Shown: positions 37,297 through 45,925, counted from the first letter of the stretch. The stretch: DNA of 64,000 nucleotides from JBFWVD01 sp050246915 (GCA_050246915.1 JBFWVD010000012.1:1-64000); one strand, 5' to 3'. Numbers and translations: made by a program. Notes: generated from the sequence alone by a model not told the origin.

Positions 37297-39198
37297 ATGA
37301 TGCGCAAGCCACTGACGCTCACACTCGTGGCCCTACTCGCACTTGCGGGAACGGTCACCTACAGCAACCGTCACGAGGCCACGGCTTCTGGACCGACGAC
37401 GAAACTGGTGCTCGACGTACCGGTTGAAGGGGGTTCATGGCGCGTTCGCGCTGATGGCTCGGTCTCGGCACCCGATGGCGTGTTCAAGCCTGCAAACGGC
37501 AGGGTCCCCAGGGGCGCAACCTTGGTTGACGCGGTGGCGACACCGTCGAAGCACGGCTACTGGGGCATCACCACAAAGGGTTCCATCGTCCGTGGCGGTG
37601 ATGCTGCCGCCCTTCCCCGAGTCGGGAAATGGCGAACTCGCGGAAGGGCTGCGGCCATCGCCGCACTTCCCGATGGCACCGGGCTCTACGTCGTCGGAGC
37701 GAACGGAACGGTGTCCACGTACGGAACCGCACCACGCATCCCCGGCATCCTCTACACCTCCACTCGCATCGTCGACGCCGCCGTGAGTCCCACCGGCAAC
37801 GGACTGTGGATGGCCACCATCGATGGAGAGGTCTACGCCATCGGCGATGCTGCCAACCTCGGCGGCATCGGCGTGGCGCCGAACTCGCCGATCACCGCGA
37901 TGACACCAACCGCATCGGGGCAGGGCTACTGGCTCGTCAGCGCCGACGGTGGCGTATTCGCCGTCGGCGATGCGTTCTTCCGAGGCAGTCTGGTCGGCAT
38001 CGATTCCGGCGAGGACGTGGTCGGTCTACAGATCGATCGAGATGGATACCTGTTGCTCGGAGCATTCGACCGCGTCGACGCGTTCGGCAACGGCGCCCCG
38101 ATGCCTGACCCTGTCGCGTCAGCGGCGGCCAGGACACCACGCACCACGACCACAACACGCCCGGCGACGACGACCACCAAGCCGGGCGTGACGACCACGA
38201 CGAGGCCACCTGCGACGACGACCACGCAGCCGGCCACCACGACAACAAGGCCCACCACGACCACCACACAACCACCGGTCTCGACCGGCGGCTCGTGGTT
38301 CGCCGGAACCCCGTGGTTGTACGGCGCAGTTCCATCCGGTGCTCGACTCGATCCGATGAGCTCGACCCTCGCCGCAGCGCTCGCTGCACCGGGGACGATC
38401 CGCACCGTGAACGTCACCTCCTATGGCGTCCCGGTGTACGAGGCCACCGCCTCGACGCCGCGCTATCAGGTCACCATTCGCAACGGCGGCACGAACGCTT
38501 GGGGTGTGAACGACCTCATGAACGAGATGGTGCCGATCCCCGACAACGCAGTGGCCGCACCCGGCTATGACGGGAAGATGGTCATCATCGATCGGGCCAA
38601 CAACAAGGTCTACGACCTGTGGACCGTGCAACGCAGCGGCAGCGGATGGTCGGCCGGATGGGGTGGCGTCTACCCACTCAACGGCGACGGCACGAGCCAC
38701 AACCCGAGCTATCAGAACGGTGTCGCGTGGCCGAACCCGGTGTCGCGTGGCACCGGCTCGGGCATCTCGTCACTGTCGGGCATCATCACCACCAGCGAGA
38801 TCGCCGCCGGTCAGATCAATCACGCGTTGGTCTTCGCCACCGACATCGCCTGTGGCCCGGCGCAGAGCGGTCCGTTCCGTTACCCGGCCACCACCACGGA
38901 CGGCTACAACGGCGGCAACTGCGTACCGGAGGGCACCCGCGTGCAGATCGATCCGTCGATCGATCTCGCGGCCATCCCCGGCATCTCGAAGGCGGAGCTC
39001 GCCGTCGGTCGAGCGATGCAGACCTACGGCGCCTATCTCATCGACAACGGCGGGTCCCGCATGGGATTCATCGCTCAGATGCCCACGGCATCGTCGGGGA
39101 ACCCCTACCCGGCTGCCGGGTTCGGTGGGGACTACAACTCGCTCAACCTGCTGCCGTGGCAGAGCCTCCGGGTCCTTGCCTCTTGGAACGGCCAGTAG
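37297..39198 (+). CDS. Secreted protein: YWLVSADGG-type repeats, Thr-rich linker, unknown C-terminal domain
   Basis: A 633-aa exported protein with a Sec signal (RKPLTLTLVALLALAG). Residues 40-270 hold propeller-like repeats such as GYWLVSADGGVFAVGDAFF and GLWMATIDGEVYAIGDA, common in Acidimicrobiia surface proteins. Residues 275-335 are almost only Thr, Pro and Arg. The C-terminal 300 residues (YGVPVYEATASTPRYQV, MVIIDRANNKVYDLW, SLSGIITTSEI, INHALVFATDIAC) form a compact domain that I cannot name; the H-A and D residues could be catalytic in a polysaccharide-acting enzyme. The gene ends 56 bp inside the convergent ATPase. The 179 bp upstream include an AT-rich stretch near 37205-37245 that may hold its promoter. 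Confidence 0.75.
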   Translation: MMRKPLTLTLVALLALAGTVTYSNRHEATASGPTTKLVLDVPVEGGSWRVRADGSVSAPDGVFKPANGRVPRGATLVDAVATPSKHGYWGITTKGSIVRGGDAAALPRVGKWRTRGRAAAIAALPDGTGLYVVGANGTVSTYGTAPRIPGILYTSTRIVDAAVSPTGNGLWMATIDGEVYAIGDAANLGGIGVAPNSPITAMTPTASGQGYWLVSADGGVFAVGDAFFRGSLVGIDSGEDVVGLQIDRDGYLLLGAFDRVDAFGNGAPMPDPVASAAARTPRTTTTTRPATTTTKPGVTTTTRPPATTTTQPATTTTRPTTTTTQPPVSTGGSWFAGTPWLYGAVPSGARLDPMSSTLAAALAAPGTIRTVNVTSYGVPVYEATASTPRYQVTIRNGGTNAWGVNDLMNEMVPIPDNAVAAPGYDGKMVIIDRANNKVYDLWTVQRSGSGWSAGWGGVYPLNGDGTSHNPSYQNGVAWPNPVSRGTGSGISSLSGIITTSEIAAGQINHALVFATDIACGPAQSGPFRYPATTTDGYNGGNCVPEGTRVQIDPSIDLAAIPGISKAELAVGRAMQTYGAYLIDNGGSRMGFIAQMPTASSGNPYPAAGFGGDYNSLNLLPWQSLRVLASWNGQ

Positions 39199-40453
39199 GC
39201 GTCGTCCACATCGCGCTGAGGGGAAGCGCCACGATCCGATCGTCGAGCTCAGCGATGGCTTGACCGGCGTGCAGGACTACGCCACCGGCGAAGCTCTTCC
39301 CCATCTCATCGCGTAGCCACATCAGATGACGGGCATCCTCGCGACCTGGCGCGGTACCGGCTTTGAACTCGATGCCGAACACTCGACCGCGGCCGAGATC
39401 GACGACGACATCAACCTCGTGACGCCCCCCTTCGACACGAAGATGATGCATCGGCGTCCGCGGTGATGCAATTGCCAGCTCTGCTCGCAGTTGCATCACC
39501 GCAAACGCATCGAACCATCGACCACGCAGATCGCCGTCATGGATCACGTCATGCTCGGCAACGCCGGCCGCGGACGCCGCCAGGGCCGTATCGACGAGGT
39601 AGCGCTTCCCCGCTTTCGTCAATCGCTTCAATCGACTCGATGTCCACGCCGGAATCACATCGAGCACAGCGAGGTTGGTCAACGCCCGCTCGTACGCGGC
39701 CGCTGTCCTCGCGTTGATGCCGGCGTCGCGGATCAGCGAGGCGTCCGAGGGCTGACCGGCAAGATTCAGAGCGAGCGCCGCCACATACCGACGCAATCGC
39801 TCCGGATCGCGCGGCACATCCACCGATTCGACGTCACGGCTCACCAGATCATCGAGGTAGCTGTTGAGCCACAGCTCACGTTGACGCACCGTGCGGTCGG
39901 TGAACGCGAGGTTCGGGAAGGAGCCGCGCAGCGCGCGCTCGAGATAGTCGTCGATGGTGAGCTGTGGCAACCGAGCGGGAACCGCGTCGAGCCAATCTCG
40001 ACCGAGTCGAGCGATGAGGCCGTCGGCCGCTATGTCTCCATGCAGTTCCCGCTCGGTCAGGGGATGCATGGCGATGCGAACCACACGACCGGTGCCCGCC
40101 CACGTCGAGAGGTCGGTTGTGGCACGGATGCTGCCGGTGAGGATGAACTGGCCCGGGCTGCGATCACGATCCACGGCCCGCTTCACCGCCGCCAGCACCT
40201 CGGGAACCTCTTGCCACTCATCGAGCAACAACGGACGATCGGCCCGTCCGAGCGCTGCATCCGGATCGGCCCGATACGTCGCGGCGACGTCCGGGACATC
40301 CAAGCGATCGACCTGCGCCACCGCGCGCGCCGCTGTCGTGGTCTTGCCGGTCGCCCGAGGCCCTACGACCATGACTGCTGCGAACGAAGCCAGCGCGTCG
40401 GCCAACACCGGATCGACCAACCGCGGGCGGTAGGGGTGAGAGTTGTCCGGCAC
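39143..40453 (-). CDS. AAA-type ATPase with DUF4143 C-terminal domain
   Basis: A 436-aa protein. The Walker A is VGPRATGKTTTA (about 30-41) and Walker B RPLLLDEWQE (about 93-102), with sensor LTGS at about 125. The C-terminal half is DUF4143, with a PD-(D/E)xK-like core (VDVVVDLGRGRVFGIEFKAG). The family is widespread in prokaryotes, often scattered singly, of unknown function; defence and TA-like roles have been proposed. The start is GTG with GGGAGG abutting it, so it may be leaderless or start slightly inside. It overlaps the convergent secreted-protein gene by 56 bp. Three spaced repeats precede it. Confidence 0.85.
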   Translation of the reverse strand: MPDNSHPYRPRLVDPVLADALASFAAVMVVGPRATGKTTTAARAVAQVDRLDVPDVAATYRADPDAALGRADRPLLLDEWQEVPEVLAAVKRAVDRDRSPGQFILTGSIRATTDLSTWAGTGRVVRIAMHPLTERELHGDIAADGLIARLGRDWLDAVPARLPQLTIDDYLERALRGSFPNLAFTDRTVRQRELWLNSYLDDLVSRDVESVDVPRDPERLRRYVAALALNLAGQPSDASLIRDAGINARTAAAYERALTNLAVLDVIPAWTSSRLKRLTKAGKRYLVDTALAASAAGVAEHDVIHDGDLRGRWFDAFAVMQLRAELAIASPRTPMHHLRVEGGRHEVDVVVDLGRGRVFGIEFKAGTAPGREDARHLMWLRDEMGKSFAGGVVLHAGQAIAELDDRIVALPLSAMWTTPTGRSKRQGPGGSATAAG

Positions 40454-40463
40454 CCTCCCATGG

Positions 40464-40525
40464 TACCACGTTCATGCACCTCTCAGTACCATGTTCACAC
40501 ACACTTCGATACCACGTTCACGCGG
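40464..40525. repeat. Three direct repeats with 23-bp period upstream of the DUF4143 ATPase
   Basis: TACCACGTTCATGC (40464), TACCATGTTCACAC (40487) and TACCACGTTCACGC (40510) begin exactly 23 bp apart. Consensus TACCAYGTTCAYRC. The array begins 11 bp upstream of the GTG start, where an operator or promoter would lie. The 23-bp period puts the sites on about the same DNA face. The rest of 40526-40577 shows nothing else. Confidence 0.65.
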
Positions 40526-40577
40526 GCAAACGGCACCCCGGACGCGACGATGGGGCTCACAGCCGGACCCACGGCGT

Positions 40578-41243
40578 TCAACGCGCGAGCTTGTGCCTGA
40601 GCTCGACGAACACCTCGGTGCCGACGATGGCTTCGATCTCCGCGCCCAGCGAGTCGATCACCGACCGATCACCGACATACGCGTCGGTCCCTTCGGTGCA
40701 ACACCACGCCATCGTCTCGCCGTCGGCGCCCCAGTCACGTCGTTCCCAACGACGCATGGTGGCCACCTCGCTCTCGCCAGGACCGGCCACCCGGTCAACC
40801 TTGATCGGCAGCTGCCAACACACCGACGGTTTCCAGTCCACAGGCGATTCACCGGCGTCGAGCGCGGCGAAGTGCAGAGCGCAACCCGCCCCGCCGGCGA
40901 AGCCCGGCCGGTTGAGGAAGATGCAACCCCCATTGACGACACGCGTGTTGGTGTTACTCGCATCGCTGAAGATGCCACCACGGACCGCCTCGATGTGATG
41001 TTGGAAGCGAGCTGGATCGAGCATTGCCGCCATCGCCGCGGTGAGGCGCGCCTCGTCCTCACCGTCCATCTCCGCGCCCATCGAACAGCAACCCAGTGCC
41101 AGCTCCGGTGCCGGGTCGACCCCGATGCCCTTGCAGCCCTTGCCCCACACGCACGTCCAGTTCGATTCGAGGAATCGGCGATCGAACCGCCACGTGGTGT
41201 CCCCGTCCCCGATCTCGACGATCTCCATGACCTCGTCGCTCAC
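40578..41243 (-). CDS. Conserved actinobacterial Cys-rich protein, unknown function
   Basis: A 221-aa protein with Cys-containing motifs SNWTCVWGKGCKGIG, LGCCSMGAEM, GGCIFLN, GAGCALH and AWCCTEG. These motifs recur in an uncharacterised actinobacterial family. The spacing suggests a metal or iron-sulfur site, but no known family can be named with confidence. The start codon overlaps the stop of the nucleoside phosphorylase gene (4 bases), so they are co-translated and may act in the same process. Confidence 0.7.
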   Translation of the reverse strand: MSDEVMEIVEIGDGDTTWRFDRRFLESNWTCVWGKGCKGIGVDPAPELALGCCSMGAEMDGEDEARLTAAMAAMLDPARFQHHIEAVRGGIFSDASNTNTRVVNGGCIFLNRPGFAGGAGCALHFAALDAGESPVDWKPSVCWQLPIKVDRVAGPGESEVATMRRWERRDWGADGETMAWCCTEGTDAYVGDRSVIDSLGAEIEAIVGTEVFVELRHKLAR

Positions 41244-41998
41244 GCCACCAACGCATCCAGTGCGACGCGCACCGTCGCTTCGACCGCGGCTCGCACCGAG
41301 GATCGGTGGGGGTCATATCCGGACATCGTCGTGTCCTTGGCGGCCAACGGGTTCCCGTCGATCGTGAGGATGGCCGCCGCCTCGACACCGTGCTGAGCCG
41401 CGATCACGAACAACGCGGCGCATTCCATCTCGACCGCCACCGTGCCCGCGCGCTGCCACAACTCCAGATCGCCGCCCAGCACGTCGAGTGGATAGAAGAG
41501 TGCACCGGTCAGCACCACACCTTCGTGCACGGTGAGCGCCGTCGCAGCAGCACCATCGGCCAGGAGCCCGGTGAGACGACGTGAGGCAACGGCGGGATAC
41601 GAGAGCGGCACCAGTCGTTCGGTGAAGCCGTCGTCGCGCACCGCTGCCGAGGCCACCACCACGTGTCCATCTGTCACGTGGTCCTGCATGCCTCCCGCGG
41701 TGCCGGCCCGCACGATGGTTCGCACGCCGGCCCGGCACAACTCCTCGAAACAGATTCCGGCACCAGCCGCACCGACCCCGTGGGACACGATGCCCACTGG
41801 CGACCCGCGGTGTTGGGCGCGATAGGACACGTATTCGCGATAACGCCCGATCTCCTCGGCTCCCTCGAGCAAGCCGGCGATCGCCGTGGCCCGATCGGGG
41901 TCGCCCACCACGAGCACTGCTGGTGGCAGGTCTTTGGGCCGAACTCGCAATATCGGCAGCCGAACGGCTGCGGGGTCGCTCATGTCCGATTCGCTCAC
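41240..41998 (-). CDS. Nucleoside phosphorylase (uridine/purine type)
   Basis: A 252-aa PNP/UDP family protein. The phosphate and nucleoside sites are seen in VVGDPDRATAIAG, GIVSHGVGAAGAGICFEEL, RAGTAGGM and the ribose-binding VAVEMECAALFVIA. The last motif with M-E-C-A-A is closest to uridine phosphorylases. It cleaves nucleosides with phosphate to base and ribose-1-phosphate for salvage. It overlaps the Cys-rich gene downstream. The 228 bp upstream, to the SnoaL-like gene stop, contain the structured element at 42137-42210. Confidence 0.85.
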   Translation of the reverse strand: MSESDMSDPAAVRLPILRVRPKDLPPAVLVVGDPDRATAIAGLLEGAEEIGRYREYVSYRAQHRGSPVGIVSHGVGAAGAGICFEELCRAGVRTIVRAGTAGGMQDHVTDGHVVVASAAVRDDGFTERLVPLSYPAVASRRLTGLLADGAAATALTVHEGVVLTGALFYPLDVLGGDLELWQRAGTVAVEMECAALFVIAAQHGVEAAAILTIDGNPLAAKDTTMSGYDPHRSSVRAAVEATVRVALDALVA

Positions 41999-42136
41999 GG
42001 TCCGCGCACCTCTCGCTCATCCAACATCCCGGCCGGGTCAGCTCGGGACCTCGCGACGCTACGCCGACCGTCGTGGGTCGGAGCGCGCGATCAACTCGGT
42101 CGCATCGCGCGCATCGTTTGGGTCAAAGTGCTCGGT

Positions 42137-42210
42137 ACGGGTTCAACAGGCGAAGTGCCATCGGGCGATGGCATCGACGATCTTCCAGATCGGTTCGCTG
42201 TTGAACCCGT
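42137..42210. other. 74-nt element folding as a three-way junction
   Basis: Outer arms ACGGGTTCAACAG-g-CGAA (42137-42154) and TTCGCTGTTGAACCCGT (42194-42210) pair over 17 bp with one bulged G at 42150. Inside are two hairpins: TGCCATC-GGGC-GATGGCA (42156-42173 region) and CGATCT-TCC-AGATCG (42178-42192). The outer arms contain GTTCAAC and GTTGAAC, which fit the RYYYAAC and GTTRRRY core sites of integron attC sites. It starts 17 bp after the SnoaL-like stop on the minus strand. It could instead be a REP-like element or a complex terminator. Confidence 0.6.
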
Positions 42211-42226
42211 CGTCGCGCCTTCGCTG

Positions 42227-42847
42227 CTACTTCGGATTGCGGATGCCGAAGTCGATCTGACGAACGGTGTGGATCGGCAGTACGTCGTTGCGACCGAGCC
42301 ACGAGGGCGTTGCCGCATGGTCCCCGTGAGGACGGGCCCAATCGACCCACTCGCCCCAGTCCTTGCGGCTGAGTTTGCTCCCGTGATCTGGGTCGTATTT
42401 CGCACACTGCGCCCCGTACTCACGACCGAACCGCAACATCTCGAACGCGATCCACCAGTCCTCTTCCGAGCTCCACTTGCCATCGCCGGCGTAGGTGAGC
42501 AGCTGCAGTGAAGGGAACTCGATGACGGGACCACCGGGCTCGGGGTTGTCGGCGCGGTTGAGCCCCTTCCAGGTCACCCTGTCGCCTTCGATCTGATACC
42601 AGACCATGGCGGTGTACACGCCCGGCGCCGCCGACATCGTGCCCTCCAGGAACATCTGGATTTCCCGCGGACCGATGAACGTCCCCCAGTAGTGATCCCA
42701 ATACCGGGCATCGTCGGTGAACAACTTCGACCACGCGATCCAGTCCTCCTGCACTGGACCCGTCATGAAGTAGTGGCGGAACGCCTCTTCGACCTCGGCC
42801 CGAGGATGACCCGGACCGGACACGTCGACACCAGAGACCGAACTCAT
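42227..42847 (-). CDS. SnoaL-like / NTF2-fold protein
   Basis: A 206-aa protein with the SnoaL-like pattern: VEEAFRHYFMTG, WSKLFTDDARYWDHYWGTFIG and IQMFLEGTM, a cone-shaped alpha-beta barrel used by polyketide cyclases, ketosteroid isomerases and related hydratases. The C-terminal 60 residues are an added Trp-rich tail (KDWGEWVDWARPHGDH). AAGGGGG sits 5 bases before the ATG at 42847. It is divergent from an LLM oxidoreductase (114 bp apart), and the spacer has a CCGCAG/CTGCGG inverted repeat at 42915-42933. A role in the catabolic cluster is likely but the substrate is unknown. Confidence 0.78.
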   Translation of the reverse strand: MSSVSGVDVSGPGHPRAEVEEAFRHYFMTGPVQEDWIAWSKLFTDDARYWDHYWGTFIGPREIQMFLEGTMSAAPGVYTAMVWYQIEGDRVTWKGLNRADNPEPGGPVIEFPSLQLLTYAGDGKWSSEEDWWIAFEMLRFGREYGAQCAKYDPDHGSKLSRKDWGEWVDWARPHGDHAATPSWLGRNDVLPIHTVRQIDFGIRNPK

Positions 42848-42961
42848 GTGTACCCCCTTCGTCGGACGCACAATATGCCCTGGATCAATGCTCGGATATG
42901 GTGCCGAACCACCCCCGCAGAACCGTCCTGCGGAGCGGACCACGTCGCAGCGGAGGCCATC

Positions 42962-43858
42962 GTGAAGTTCATCTATCAGTACCCCGATACGACCGGACCC
43001 GACGTCGACATGCTCGACAGCGGCTCGGTCGCCGACGTCGCCCGCGCGCTCGACCAGTCCGGCTGGAGCGCCTTCGCCTTCACCGAGCACCCTGCTCCCG
43101 CCAGCCGTTGGCTCAACGCCGGCGGTCATCAGACGCTCGATCCGTTCGTCGCTCTCGGTCACGCGGCGGCGGTCACCACCAACATCCGGCTCCTCACCTA
43201 CCTGTGTGTGGTCCCGTATCGGAACCCGGCGCTCCTGGCGAAGTCAGCGGCTACCGTCGACAAGCTCTCCAATGGAAGGTTCATCCTCGGCGTCGGTACC
43301 GGTTACCTCAAGCCCGAGTTCCGCGCCCTCGGTGTCGACATCGAAGAGCGCAACGAACTGTTCGACGAAGCCCTCGATGTGCTCCCGTTGCACTGGTCCG
43401 GTGAGCCGTTCAACTACAGCGGCAAACACTTCGAAGCGCGCGACATCATCGCCCTGCCCAAGCCCGTGCAGAACCCGATCCCCATCTGGATCGGCGGCAA
43501 CGCCAAGCTGACGCTGCGACGGGTCGCCGAGAAGGCACAAGGCTGGATGCCGCTGCTGGGCCCCGCCGAGATGTTCAACGTGACGCGCTCACCCCACCTC
43601 GAAGCGCTCGACAGCGTCGTTGCCAAGTGGGCCGAACTCAAGGAGATGGCCGGTGATCGGGCCAAGGATCTCGACGTCGTGTACTCGTACATCGACGAGA
43701 CCATCCACACGCCTGATGTCGACGTCGCCCGTCACAAGGACATGTTCGCCAGCATCGAAGCGATGGGCGCCACCCACATCATCGTCGCCGGTCGCCCGGC
43801 CGCGCCGAGTGCCACGATGTCGTTCATCGAAACGTTCGCGTCCACCTACATCAACTGA
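42962..43858 (+). CDS. LLM class F420-dependent oxidoreductase
   Basis: A 298-aa TIM-barrel protein of the luciferase-like family in the F420 branch (TIGR03619-like). Marks are WSAFAFTEHPAPA (early His), TNIRLLTYLCVVPYRNPALLAKSAATVDKLSNGRF in parts, LGVGTGYLKPEF, and PIPIWIGGNA. Such enzymes reduce or oxidise alcohols, aldehydes or enoyl groups with F420. Starts at GTG 42962 (VKFIYQYPDTTG). It leads the plus-strand group LLM, DinB-like, SDR, with 24-bp and 18-bp gaps, probably one operon. Confidence 0.88.
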   Translation: MKFIYQYPDTTGPDVDMLDSGSVADVARALDQSGWSAFAFTEHPAPASRWLNAGGHQTLDPFVALGHAAAVTTNIRLLTYLCVVPYRNPALLAKSAATVDKLSNGRFILGVGTGYLKPEFRALGVDIEERNELFDEALDVLPLHWSGEPFNYSGKHFEARDIIALPKPVQNPIPIWIGGNAKLTLRRVAEKAQGWMPLLGPAEMFNVTRSPHLEALDSVVAKWAELKEMAGDRAKDLDVVYSYIDETIHTPDVDVARHKDMFASIEAMGATHIIVAGRPAAPSATMSFIETFASTYIN

Positions 43859-43882
43859 ACGATCCTTCCAGGAGTGCACACC

Positions 43883-44443
43883 ATGAGCCTGCAACCGTAC
43901 GAACAAGCCGTCGCGTCCACCCGCTCGGTGCTGGCCCAGGCCACTGCCGAACGCATGAGCGACCCGACGCCGTGCGCGTCGTGGACGGTGGCCGACCTCA
44001 TCAACCACGTCATCGGCGGGCAGCACTTCTTCGCAGCCGGCATGAACGGCACACCACCATCGGCCGATCACCCCGAGTTCGTCAAAGGCGATTTCGTCGC
44101 TGCCTTCGACGAGGCGGCCGCCGCTGCTCTCGCCGCGTTCGCCGCTGACGGAGCCCTCGGCAAGATGGTGAAGATGCCCTTCGGTGAGATGCCCGGCATG
44201 GTCGTGCTCGGACTCGCCACCACCGACACCTTCGTACACGGATGGGACCTCGCCAAGGCGCTCGGACTGTCGACCGACCTGAACCCAGAGCTGGCCACCG
44301 CGCTGCTCGCCCAGTCCGAGAAGAGCATCAGCGACGGGTTCCGCGGTCCTGACGGCAAGGCACCGTTCGGCGCCAAGCAGTCAGCCGACAATGCCGCCAC
44401 CGCGGCCGACAAGCTCGCGGCGTTCCTCGGCCGCACGATCTGA
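43883..44443 (+). CDS. TIGR03086 family metal-binding (DinB/mycothiol-type) protein
   Basis: A 186-aa four-helix-bundle protein. Marks are TPCASWTVADLINHVIGGQHFF (in parts, with metal His), the middle PFGEMPGMVVL, and TTDTFVHGWDLAKALG with the second His-containing helix. The family belongs to the maleylpyruvate isomerase N-terminal/DinB clan and often uses mycothiol. The ATG at 43883 is preferred to the GTG at 43874 because AGGAG is then 9 bases away. It sits between the LLM oxidoreductase and an SDR. Confidence 0.85.
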   Translation: MSLQPYEQAVASTRSVLAQATAERMSDPTPCASWTVADLINHVIGGQHFFAAGMNGTPPSADHPEFVKGDFVAAFDEAAAAALAAFAADGALGKMVKMPFGEMPGMVVLGLATTDTFVHGWDLAKALGLSTDLNPELATALLAQSEKSISDGFRGPDGKAPFGAKQSADNAATAADKLAAFLGRTI

Positions 44444-44461
44444 TCGCGGCGCCCAGCGATC

Positions 44462-45352
44462 ATGGGGGTCCTCGACGGGCGCGTCGTCATCGTCACCGGC
44501 GCCGGACGCGGCGCCGGTGAGGCCTACGCCACGTTGGCGGCCCGCGAGGGCGCTGCCGTGGTGGTCAACGACGTTGACGGAGACGCCGCTCACGCCGTTG
44601 TCGACGCCATCACGTCATCGGGCTTCGAGGCTGTCGCCCACGTGGCCGACATCGGCTCGTGGGCTGCAGCCGATGTGCTGGTGAGCACAACCCTCGATCG
44701 ATTCGGCCAACTGGACGGTCTCGTCAACAATGCCGGGCTGTTCCACACCGCGTACGCGCTCGATCAGGACGAGGAATCGTTCCGCCGCCTGCTCGACGTG
44801 AACGTGATCGGGCTCGCGGCATGCGGGGTGCACGCCATGCGGCACATGGTCCGCCAAGGCAGCGGATCGGTCGTGAACGTCACGTCGGGTTCGTGGACGG
44901 GGATGAGCGGCGTGAGCGCCTACGGCGCGAGCAAGGGCGCGGTCGCGTCACTGACCTACACGTGGGCTCTCGAACTGGCCGGGACCGGCGTGCGCGTCAA
45001 CGCCATCAGCCCCTTGGCGCGCACGCGGATGGTGGAGCAGATGTTCGACTTCCATGCCGACGACCCGGGGTGGAGCAAGCTCAATCTCGACCATCTCCCG
45101 CCACCGGCGGCCAACGCGCCCACCGTCGTATACCTGCTGTCCGATCTGGCCAACGAAGTGCACGGCCAGATCGTTCGCATCAACGTCGGTGAACTGGCGC
45201 TCATGTCTCACCCCGGTGCGATCGATCCGTTCGCACGTGGGGGCGCCGTCAGCATCGAGGCGGTGGCCGATGCCTTTGCCGGCGTGCTGTCCGATCAACT
45301 GCAGCCGGTCGGGCTCCATCGGACAGCGTATGAACCCCGCAAGGAACGTTGA
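44462..45352 (+). CDS. SDR family oxidoreductase
   Basis: A 296-aa short-chain dehydrogenase with the loop TGAGRGAG (12-19), VVVNDVDGD (acidic end of beta-2, so NAD is likely), NNAGLF, the catalytic Ser in VTSGSW and YGASK for Tyr/Lys. About 40 residues longer at the C-terminus than classical members, like the 10761 SDR, which it resembles in layout. It may be a hydroxyacyl-CoA or steroid dehydrogenase in the same operon as the LLM and DinB-like genes. Confidence 0.88.
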   Translation: MGVLDGRVVIVTGAGRGAGEAYATLAAREGAAVVVNDVDGDAAHAVVDAITSSGFEAVAHVADIGSWAAADVLVSTTLDRFGQLDGLVNNAGLFHTAYALDQDEESFRRLLDVNVIGLAACGVHAMRHMVRQGSGSVVNVTSGSWTGMSGVSAYGASKGAVASLTYTWALELAGTGVRVNAISPLARTRMVEQMFDFHADDPGWSKLNLDHLPPPAANAPTVVYLLSDLANEVHGQIVRINVGELALMSHPGAIDPFARGGAVSIEAVADAFAGVLSDQLQPVGLHRTAYEPRKER

Positions 45353-45478
45353 GGCCGTACTGTGGGGATCCCCCCGTCGGTCATGGAATCGTCAGGCAGC
45401 GATAACGCGTTTGTTCCCCGCGCGACACACGCGCTGCGTACGTTCCGATCGACGTCAGTGTCAGAGAGGACGGCGCAC

Positions 45479-45925
45479 ATGCTCAAGCGCACCCATGAAC
45501 GAACGGGTGAGAAGGTCACCTTCTCACTCACGATCGATCAACCCGTTTCGGTTGTCGGCGATTTCAACGGCTGGGATCCCCACGCTCACCCGCTCGCGAA
45601 GCGCACCAACGGCACCCGGTCGGTCGCCGTCGTGCTGCCGGCCGGGCGGTACGCGTTCCGTTACCTCGCCGCCGACGGTGAGTTCTTCGACGACGAGGCC
45701 GCCGACGGTTACGAAGAGAACGGCTTCGGCGGCTTCCACGGCATCCTCCTCGTGTCCGGCGCCTCGCTAGCGGCCAAGGACGGCAAGAAGGTGAAGGCGG
45801 ACAAATCGGCCAAAGGAGAACCGACCGAAAAGCCCGCCGCCAAGAAGAGCACCACCAAGAAGACCGGCGCTGAGCCTGGTGTGGTCGCAAAGGCCCTCAA
45901 GAGAGCTGCCAAGCTGACTGCATGA
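45479..45925 (+). CDS. Glycogen-binding E-set (CBM48/AMPK1-like) protein with basic Lys/Ala tail
   Basis: A 148-aa protein. Residues 8-85 form a single isoamylase early-set domain (VTFSLTIDQPVSVVGDFNGWDPHAHPL in parts, TRSVAVVLPAGRYAFRYLAADG). The W in FNGWDP and the R-Y-R/F-Y strand are typical carbohydrate-binding positions. Residues 98-148 are rich in Lys, Ala and Thr (AAKKSTTKKTG, AKALKRAAKL), like a histone H1-type tail. AGAGAGGA lies 8 bases before the ATG at 45479. The stop overlaps the ATG of the CoA-transferase gene (ATGA). Confidence 0.8.
   Translation: MLKRTHERTGEKVTFSLTIDQPVSVVGDFNGWDPHAHPLAKRTNGTRSVAVVLPAGRYAFRYLAADGEFFDDEAADGYEENGFGGFHGILLVSGASLAAKDGKKVKADKSAKGEPTEKPAAKKSTTKKTGAEPGVVAKALKRAAKLTA

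Noticed and set aside
42915..42933. CCGCAG/CTGCGG inverted repeat between divergent genes as a certain operator
   Set aside because: Only 6-bp arms in GC-rich DNA; mentioned with the SnoaL-like gene but too weak for its own entry.
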